From positions 1 through 64,000 of the forward strand of contig JAZSFK010000008.1 of assembly GCA_045532175.1 (NCBI GenBank): DNA of 64,000 nt, read 5' to 3'. The notes beneath the pieces were generated by a model. The model had not been told where the DNA came from and searched no databases. It was given only the letters and a program-made list of their open reading frames with translations. This stretch comes from Fimenecus sp045532175 (lineage in GTDB: Bacteria > Bacillota > Clostridia > Oscillospirales > Acutalibacteraceae). The position numbers were made by a program, and so were the translations under genes. Positions 58,847 to 64,000 of the stretch are shown in pieces (the first letter of the stretch is position 1; every line of letters starts with the position of its first letter).

Positions 58847-58875
58847 TTGATGAATAGTAAAATTTATGATATGAT
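58847..58875 (+). promoter_or_regulatory. Probable promoter of the GH2-methyltransferase-AKR-GH43 run
   Basis: TTGATG (58847-58852), 17-base spacer and TATGAT (58870-58875), about 17 bases before the start codon at 58893; the leader would be very short. Confidence 0.55.
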
Positions 58876-58892
58876 TTTTTTGGTGATGATTT

Positions 58893-60653
58893 ATGAGTAT
58901 TAAAATGGCAAAACATCCTAATCCACAATTTGAAAGAAAAGAAATTGAGATTCTTGATGGCGTTTGGGACTTTGGGTTTCAAAAGGCAAAAGTTGGATTT
59001 AAATTTTCAACTGACGAGAAAAAAGCAGTTGAAATAAGAAATAGTAACAACCTTACACATAAAATCAAAGTACCCTTCTGTGTTGAAAGTGAACTTTCAG
59101 GCATTGGGTACAAAGATTTTATCAATATGGTATGGTACAAGAAAACTGTTGATATTAAAAAGAACGGAAACCGTGTTTTCCTATGTTTTGGTGCTGCCGA
59201 CCACCTTACAACAGTGCTTGTAAACGGCAAATTGGCTGGTCGACACAAAGGTGGTTACACATCCTTCAGATTTGACATCACAGATGTTTCAGTTGACGGC
59301 AAAAATGAGGTTTTTGTACTTTGCGAAGACGACGTAAAAAATCCTTTTGTTATCCGTGGTAAACAGAGTGAATGGAAAAAAAGTCACGGTTGTGACTACA
59401 CAAGAACAACAGGTATTTGGCAGAGTGTTTATCTTGAATATGTTCCCGATAATCACATTGAAAACTTTAAAATATACCCCGACCATAAAAATGGTCTTGT
59501 TACTATCAATTTCAGCCTTATAGGTAAAGAGAATCTCACTTGTGAAGCATTTTATGATGGCAAAGCTGTTGGCAAGGCAGAATTCAAAGATGCTTGCGGT
59601 AACGAGGTTATGCAAATCAAATTAGATGAAACTCACCTATGGGAAGTGGGTAATGGCCGTCTTTATGACCTTAAAATCACCTTTGGTGAAGATAAAGTTT
59701 ATACATATTTTGGTCTTCGTAACGTACGACTTGACGGTTACAAATTCCTGATTAACGAAAAGAGTGTTTTCCAACGTCTTGTACTTGACCAAGGCTTTTA
59801 TAAAAAAGGTATTTACACTGCCCCCACTGACGAAGATTTAATTAATGATATTAAAATCTCAATGGATTTAGGCTTTAACGGTGCAAGACTTCACCAAAAG
59901 GTATTTGACCCTAAATTCTTATATTATGCCGACCAAATGGGTTATATCGTATGGGGTGAATATGCAAACTGGGGACTTGATTACTCAAATCCAAAAAGCG
60001 TTGATGTTTTCTTGAACGAGTGGAAAGAAGCATTAGAGCGTGATTTCAACCACCCTGCTATTATCGGATGGTGTCCCTTTAATGAAACATGGGACTACAA
60101 GGGCAGACACCAATATGACCCGCTACTTGCAACAGTTTATGATTACACAAAGGCGGTTGACAGCACTCGTCCCTGCATTGATACAAGCGGTAATTTCCAT
60201 GTTAAAACTGATATTTTCGATTTGCACGATTACAGCTATGATGTGGAATTCTTTAAAAAGAATTACGACCGTTTTATGACGGAGGATTATCTTTATCAGC
60301 ACGTGCTTGTTGAAAACGGTGGCAGACAAGAATATAAAGGCGAGCCTGTATTCATCAGCGAATACGGCGGAATTAAATGGGTTAGCGACCAATCAATTAA
60401 ATCTTGGGGCTACGGCGAAGACGTTAAAACTCCCGAAGAATTTGCAAAGCGTTATGTTGGTCTTACAGATGTAATTATGAGTAATTACAAAATGTTCGGT
60501 TTCTGTTATACTCAGCTTTATGATATTGAGCAAGAACAGAACGGACTTTACACTTATGACCGTGAAAAGAAATTCAACGACAAAATCTATGACAGAATTA
60601 GAGCAGTAAACACACAGACTGCTGCAATTGAGAAAGAAAATGAACAAAGATAA
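58893..60653 (+). CDS. Glycoside hydrolase family 2 protein
   Basis: 586 residues, no signal peptide, so cytoplasmic. Domain order is normal for GH2: sugar-binding jelly roll (about 15-170, IKVPFCVESELSGIG and VWYKKTVDIKK), Ig-like domain (about 175-275) and TIM barrel (about 285-580). The acid/base is Glu398 in WCPFNETWDYKG and the nucleophile Glu490 in PVFISEYGGIKW. Size and sequence around the active site are closest to the beta-glucuronidase/beta-galactosidase-like short GH2 group, but the Asn-Lys pair typical of true glucuronidases was not recognised. It presumably acts on imported oligosaccharides. The methyltransferase start overlaps its end. Confidence 0.9.
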   Translation: MSIKMAKHPNPQFERKEIEILDGVWDFGFQKAKVGFKFSTDEKKAVEIRNSNNLTHKIKVPFCVESELSGIGYKDFINMVWYKKTVDIKKNGNRVFLCFGAADHLTTVLVNGKLAGRHKGGYTSFRFDITDVSVDGKNEVFVLCEDDVKNPFVIRGKQSEWKKSHGCDYTRTTGIWQSVYLEYVPDNHIENFKIYPDHKNGLVTINFSLIGKENLTCEAFYDGKAVGKAEFKDACGNEVMQIKLDETHLWEVGNGRLYDLKITFGEDKVYTYFGLRNVRLDGYKFLINEKSVFQRLVLDQGFYKKGIYTAPTDEDLINDIKISMDLGFNGARLHQKVFDPKFLYYADQMGYIVWGEYANWGLDYSNPKSVDVFLNEWKEALERDFNHPAIIGWCPFNETWDYKGRHQYDPLLATVYDYTKAVDSTRPCIDTSGNFHVKTDIFDLHDYSYDVEFFKKNYDRFMTEDYLYQHVLVENGGRQEYKGEPVFISEYGGIKWVSDQSIKSWGYGEDVKTPEEFAKRYVGLTDVIMSNYKMFGFCYTQLYDIEQEQNGLYTYDREKKFNDKIYDRIRAVNTQTAAIEKENEQR

Positions 60654-61218
60654 TATTAAAGAGTTTTTTAATGCGATTGCACCAAAATGGGATAACGAGC
60701 CAATTGCTGAAAAAGAAATACTTGACATTATTTTAGATAATGCAGGAGTAAAAGAAAACAGCAACGTGCTTGATGTTGCTTGTGGTACAGGTGTATTGTT
60801 CCCCTACTATCTCCACAGAAATGTCAAGAGCATTACTGCAGTTGACTTATCCCCTGAAATGGTGAAAATTGCAAAATCCAAGTTTCCACAAGCGAAAGTA
60901 ATCTGTGGTGATGCTGAAAACATGGCATTTGACAATCAGTTTGACGTTATTATGATTTACAATGCTTTTCCGCATTTCCCTGAACCTGAAAAGGTTATTA
61001 AAAACCTTGAAAAGGCTTTAAAAAGTGGTGGAAGATTTACTATTGCTCACGGAATGAGTAAAAAAGAACTTGATGCAGTGCATAAGAAATCGGCAGGAGC
61101 TGTTTCAAATGTGCTCCCTGAATGTGAAGAATTGGCATCACTTTTATCTCCTTGGTTCAATGTGGATATTTTGATTTCAAATGAAAAAATGTATCAGGTA
61201 ACAGGTACTAAAAAATAA
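60640..61218 (+). CDS. Class I SAM-dependent methyltransferase
   Basis: 192 residues with the methyltransferase-11 core: NVLDVACGTGVLFPYYLHRN (SAM-binding motif I near residues 43-62), ITAVDLSPEMVKIAKSKFPQ (acidic motif II), VICGDAENMAF and FDVIMIYNAFPHFPEPEKVI. Substrate unknown; a small molecule is likely given the size. The start ATG overlaps the end of the GH2 gene by 14 bases; an in-frame TTG at 60628 would extend it by four residues. Confidence 0.88.
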   Translation: MNKDNIKEFFNAIAPKWDNEPIAEKEILDIILDNAGVKENSNVLDVACGTGVLFPYYLHRNVKSITAVDLSPEMVKIAKSKFPQAKVICGDAENMAFDNQFDVIMIYNAFPHFPEPEKVIKNLEKALKSGGRFTIAHGMSKKELDAVHKKSAGAVSNVLPECEELASLLSPWFNVDILISNEKMYQVTGTKK

Positions 61219-61228
61219 GGAGTTACTT

Positions 61229-62347
61229 ATGAACAACTATTTCCCCGAGGTAAAGAAAAATTTTGGTTTTGGCTGTATGCGACTTCCTCGCAAAGGTCCT
61301 CTTATTGACTATGAACAAACAAAACAGATGGTTGACACCTTTTTGGAAGCAGGTTTTAACTATTTTGACACTGCTCACGGATATATGGAAATGAGAAATG
61401 AGGCTACACTCAAAAAATGCCTTACATCCCGTCATCCAAGAGAGAGTTATATTCTTGCAGACAAATTGTCAGAGGGATTTTTCAAAAAAGAAAGTCAGAT
61501 AAGACCTCTTTTTGAAAAACAGTTAAAAAATTGTGGTGTTGAATATTTTGACTTTTACTTAATGCATGCACAAAATGCCACAAACTTTGAAAAATACAAG
61601 AAATGTCGTGCTTACGAAACTGCATTTGAACTTAAAAAAGAGGGTAAAATTCGTCACGTTGGACTATCCTTCCACGATAAGGCAGATGTGCTTGACAAAA
61701 TTCTTACAGAGTATCCTGAACTCGAATTTGTACAAATTCAGTTTAACTACCTTGACTATAACGACGAGTCAGTTGAGGGCAGAAAATGTTACGAAGTTTG
61801 TCGCAAACACAATAAGCCAATTATCGTAATGGAGCCTGTTAAGGGTGGTAGTCTTGTAAAGTTGCCTGATGAGGCAAAAAAAGTCCTCGACGAACTTAAA
61901 GGTGGCTCACCTGCAAGTTATGCAATCCGTTTCGCAGCAAGTTTTGAAGGCATTTTCATGGTGCTTTCAGGCATGAGTGATATGGCACAGATGAATGACA
62001 ATATCAGTTTTATGAAAGATTTTGTGCCATTCAATGATGCTGAATATGAAGCAGTAAGTAAAGTTTGTAAGATTATGAATGCACAACACCTTATCCCCTG
62101 CACCGCATGTCGTTACTGCGTTGACGGATGTCCTAAAAACATTCCGATTCCTGAAATTTTTGCTTGTATGAATGACAGAAAGCAATTCAAAGACTGGAAT
62201 GCTGAATACTATTACGAGGATGTACATACCGCAAACAAGGGCAAGGCTTCTGACTGTATTGAATGTGGTTTGTGCGAAAAGGCTTGTCCTCAACATCTTG
62301 AAATCAGGAAACTCCTTAAAGATGTGGCAAAAGAGTTTGGCAAATAA
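61229..62347 (+). CDS. Aldo/keto reductase with C-terminal 2x[4Fe-4S] domain
   Basis: 372 residues. The AKR barrel (about 1-275) has FGFGCMRLPRKGP, NYFDTAHGYM (Asp and Tyr of the tetrad), YILADKLS (Lys), YFDFYLMHAQN (His position) and GGSPASYAIRFAAS. A ferredoxin-like tail has CTACRYCVDGCPKNIPIPEI and CIECGLCEKACPQHLEI, eight cysteines for two clusters. This Fe-S AKR form is common in anaerobes and may take electrons from ferredoxin. Its substrate is unknown. SD AAGGAG precedes the ATG; it belongs to the GH2 run. Confidence 0.9.
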   Translation: MNNYFPEVKKNFGFGCMRLPRKGPLIDYEQTKQMVDTFLEAGFNYFDTAHGYMEMRNEATLKKCLTSRHPRESYILADKLSEGFFKKESQIRPLFEKQLKNCGVEYFDFYLMHAQNATNFEKYKKCRAYETAFELKKEGKIRHVGLSFHDKADVLDKILTEYPELEFVQIQFNYLDYNDESVEGRKCYEVCRKHNKPIIVMEPVKGGSLVKLPDEAKKVLDELKGGSPASYAIRFAASFEGIFMVLSGMSDMAQMNDNISFMKDFVPFNDAEYEAVSKVCKIMNAQHLIPCTACRYCVDGCPKNIPIPEIFACMNDRKQFKDWNAEYYYEDVHTANKGKASDCIECGLCEKACPQHLEIRKLLKDVAKEFGK

Positions 62348-62356
62348 GGTATGACA

Positions 62357-63253
62357 ATGAAACTTACTAAATATTTATTCTGTTATTTTGTGGGGAATGA
62401 ACCACACGAAGAAACTGTCCATTTTGCTGTTTCCGAAGATGGGTATAATTTCACTGCACTTAATAACAATGAACATATAATCAAACAAAATCTTGGCACA
62501 AAATGTTGCCGTGACCCATATATCTTCCGTGGTGAAGATGGTATTTTTCATATTATTGCAACGGATATGCGATGTCACGACGGATGGGCAAATAACAACT
62601 CGATGGTTGTGTGGGATAGTAAAGATTTAATTAATTGGGAAAATGAAAGAATAATTGACTTTTCCCGATTTCCTGAAACAAAAACTGCAAATCGCGTTTG
62701 GGCACCACAAGTCATATTTGATAAATCCCGTCAGGAATATATGATTTATTGGAGTAACAATAACGCTGAGGAAGGTTGGCACACTATTCCTTGGTATGCT
62801 TATACTAAAGATTTTGTAACACTTACTACTAACCCTAAAGTATTACATAATCCAAAAAGCGGAATGGCTGCCATTGACGGAGATATAATTGAAAAAGACG
62901 GTAAATTCTATTTATATGTTGCAGATGAAGAAAAAGACGGAATATGCTACCTTGTTTCTGACAAGCTAAGCGGTCCATACACAGAGCCTGAAAATAACAG
63001 GATTTCTGTTGCAGATACTGCACTTGAAGGGCACTGTACTTATAAGATTTTAGATACGGACAAGTATGTGCTGATTGCCGACCAATTTAAAAAAGGCGGT
63101 TACTTTATGCAAGAAACCACCGATTTAATTCATTTTACCGCAGTACCTAAAGAGAAAATAAGTCTTGACCATTTAAGGCCAAGACACGGGTCAGTAATGC
63201 ACATTACTGATGAAGAATTTAACAGACTCATAAAAGAAAAGTGGGAGTTTTAA
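62357..63253 (+). CDS. GH43-like glycosidase
   Basis: 298 residues, no signal peptide, five-bladed propeller pattern. KCCRDPYIFRGEDGIFHIIA holds the first-blade Asp (RDP), GMAAIDGDIIEKDGKFYLYV the central Asp (DGD), and TALEGHCTYKI the probable general-acid Glu. NRVWAPQVIFDKSRQEYMIY is the GH43 WAP motif. Relatives are alpha-L-arabinofuranosidases, beta-xylosidases or galactosidases, and the exact activity is not assigned. Start: the ATG at 62357, seven bases after AAGGT. The stop codon lies inside the terminator stem. It closes the GH2 run and suggests intracellular breakdown of an imported plant or host oligosaccharide. Confidence 0.85.
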   Translation: MKLTKYLFCYFVGNEPHEETVHFAVSEDGYNFTALNNNEHIIKQNLGTKCCRDPYIFRGEDGIFHIIATDMRCHDGWANNNSMVVWDSKDLINWENERIIDFSRFPETKTANRVWAPQVIFDKSRQEYMIYWSNNNAEEGWHTIPWYAYTKDFVTLTTNPKVLHNPKSGMAAIDGDIIEKDGKFYLYVADEEKDGICYLVSDKLSGPYTEPENNRISVADTALEGHCTYKILDTDKYVLIADQFKKGGYFMQETTDLIHFTAVPKEKISLDHLRPRHGSVMHITDEEFNRLIKEKWEF

Positions 63254-63268
63254 ACTCCCACCTTTTTT
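63241..63268. terminator. Terminator overlapping the end of the GH43-like gene
   Basis: GTGGGAGTTT pairs with AAACTCCCAC (63241-63261) and T6 follows. The stop codon of the plus gene is within the loop side, and gatB ends at 63271 on the other strand, so it can serve both. Confidence 0.9.
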
Positions 63269-63270
63269 AT

Positions 63271-64000
63271 TTATGCATTCATTTTCTTTTCAAGAAGTTC
63301 CTTGATAACAGCCGGGTCACCTGCACCGCGGAGTTCTTTCATACAAGCACCAAAGAGAGCCTGTAAAGCTTTCACTTTACCACCCTTGAAATCTTCAACC
63401 GCTTTAGGATTGTCTGCGATAACCTTATCAATTACGCTATCAATAGCGGATGAATCGAATTTCTTATCAAGTCCCTGTGACTTAACGTATTCAACAGGGT
63501 CAACATTGTCTTCAACAACTGCGATAAGAACCTTCTTACCTGCATTTCTGTTGATTTCACCACTATCAACCATCCTGATAATTGTAGCCAATGTTTCTGC
63601 TGTCATTGTAAGGTCGTTAAGTGTCTTACCGTCCTTACGGAGAACACCTGCACAGTCTGTGAGAATCCATGCGGCAACATCCTTTGAATTACATCCCATA
63701 TTGACGATATCCTCGTGCATCTTTGCAATCTTATGGTTTGAAATGAGCATATCAATTTCTTTTTCAGAAATTCCTGCTTCACGATACTGTTCTGCTTTTT
63801 CGTCAACTGCAACAGGCTTGTTTGCCTTGATTTCTTCAAGCCAAGCATCATCAATGATAATTGGCATAAGGTTTGCATCAGGAAAATAACGATAATCTGC
63901 TTCAGTTTCCTTATTTCTCATAGCAAAAGTCTTACCACTTACATCATCAAATCTTCTTGTTTCCTGAACAAGTTCTTCAATTTCATATTCAAGTGCGTCT
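63271..64000 (-). CDS. gatB: Aspartyl/glutamyl-tRNA amidotransferase subunit B, C-terminal part (5' end outside window)
   Basis: GatB is the subunit of the GatCAB complex that activates Glu-tRNA(Gln) or Asp-tRNA(Asn) for amidation. The frame is open to the window edge and reads LVQETRRFDD, then FAMRNKETEADYRYFPDANL, the hallmark of GatB, and continues with VDEKAEQYREAGISEKEIDM and the YqeY-like tail domain (NAGKKVLIAVVEDNVDPVEY, GKVKALQALFGACMKELRG). About 242 of the usual 475-480 residues are visible. An internal ATG at 63921 is not the start. gatC and gatA, if present in the usual order, lie outside. Confidence 0.96.
   Translation of the reverse strand, partial: DALEYEIEELVQETRRFDDVSGKTFAMRNKETEADYRYFPDANLMPIIIDDAWLEEIKANKPVAVDEKAEQYREAGISEKEIDMLISNHKIAKMHEDIVNMGCNSKDVAAWILTDCAGVLRKDGKTLNDLTMTAETLATIIRMVDSGEINRNAGKKVLIAVVEDNVDPVEYVKSQGLDKKFDSSAIDSVIDKVIADNPKAVEDFKGGKVKALQALFGACMKELRGAGDPAVIKELLEKKMNA

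Noticed and set aside
1..64000. tRNA, rRNA, insertion sequences and prophage genes
   Set aside because: None was recognised on either strand by reading; short RNA genes cannot be fully excluded without a covariance search.

Overview
The window is chromosomal DNA from a low-GC Gram-positive anaerobe, most likely a gut Clostridium relative of the Ruminococcaceae/Oscillospirales type. The reasons are AT-rich intergenic DNA, strong Shine-Dalgarno (SD) sites, textbook sigma-A promoters, short U-tailed hairpin terminators, and a gene set typical of that group: EpsG-type polymerases, permuted GH3, DUF1846, a TIGR01212 radical SAM protein, GatB, and a thioester-domain surface protein with His/Cys repeats. 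Genus and species cannot be told from the sequence alone. No rRNA, tRNA, transposase, phage gene or CRISPR array was seen.

Layout. 1-1.7 kb: end of an NCS2 purine/pyrimidine permease and a DMT exporter. 1.7-17.0 kb (minus strand, read from 17.0 down): surface-glycan locus A, with a Wzy-like EpsG polymerase, VanZ-like protein, four glycosyltransferases, a CDP-6-deoxysugar set (rfbF, rfbG, reductase, 3,5-epimerase), two pyruvyl-transferase-family proteins with an Fe-S FrhB-like partner, a Wzx flippase and an acyltransferase. 17.3-18.9 kb (plus): a soluble S24/S26-type peptidase gene overlapping a nucleotidyltransferase gene. 18.9-34.3 kb (minus, read from 34.3 down): glycan locus B, with the only priming phosphoglycosyltransferase in the window, a NeuD/PglD-type acetyltransferase, two unusual two-enzyme fusions, two further glycosyltransferases, an acyltransferase, a second EpsG and second flippase, and the three genes for UDP-N-acetyl-L-fucosamine.

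34.7-37.0 kb: a CofE-like ligase gene and a guaA that encodes only the ATP-pyrophosphatase/dimerisation half of GMP synthase. 37.4-38.9 kb: a secreted adhesin-like protein with a Cys-Gln thioester domain, 101-residue repeats and a C-terminal anchor. 39-49.8 kb (plus): beta-propeller glycosidase, alpha/beta hydrolase, permuted GH3, ketopantoate-reductase-like protein, AI-2E-type permease, DUF1846 protein and a large Fe-S flavoenzyme of the old-yellow-enzyme type. 49.9-54.2 kb (minus): SDR, M20 peptidase, iron alcohol dehydrogenase and radical SAM protein, tightly packed. 54.3-63.3 kb: PlsC with a zinc-ribbon tail, a small Asn/Gln-rich protein, an acyltransferase-like protein, an esterase, a Gfo/Idh/MocA oxidoreductase and a plus-strand run of GH2, methyltransferase, aldo/keto reductase and GH43-like genes. 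The window ends inside gatB.

How it fits together. Loci A and B are each built like a Wzx/Wzy pathway: nucleotide-sugar synthesis, glycosyltransferases, flippase and polymerase. Only B carries a priming enzyme. The most unusual part is the head of locus B. There a HpcH/HpaI aldolase is fused to a DegT aminotransferase, and a GT4 glycosyltransferase is fused to a D-2-hydroxyacid-dehydrogenase-like domain that lacks two of its three usual catalytic residues. Aldolase and 2-ketoacid-reductase folds side by side suggest an undescribed acidic sugar or acid-decorated glycan. That last step is inference.
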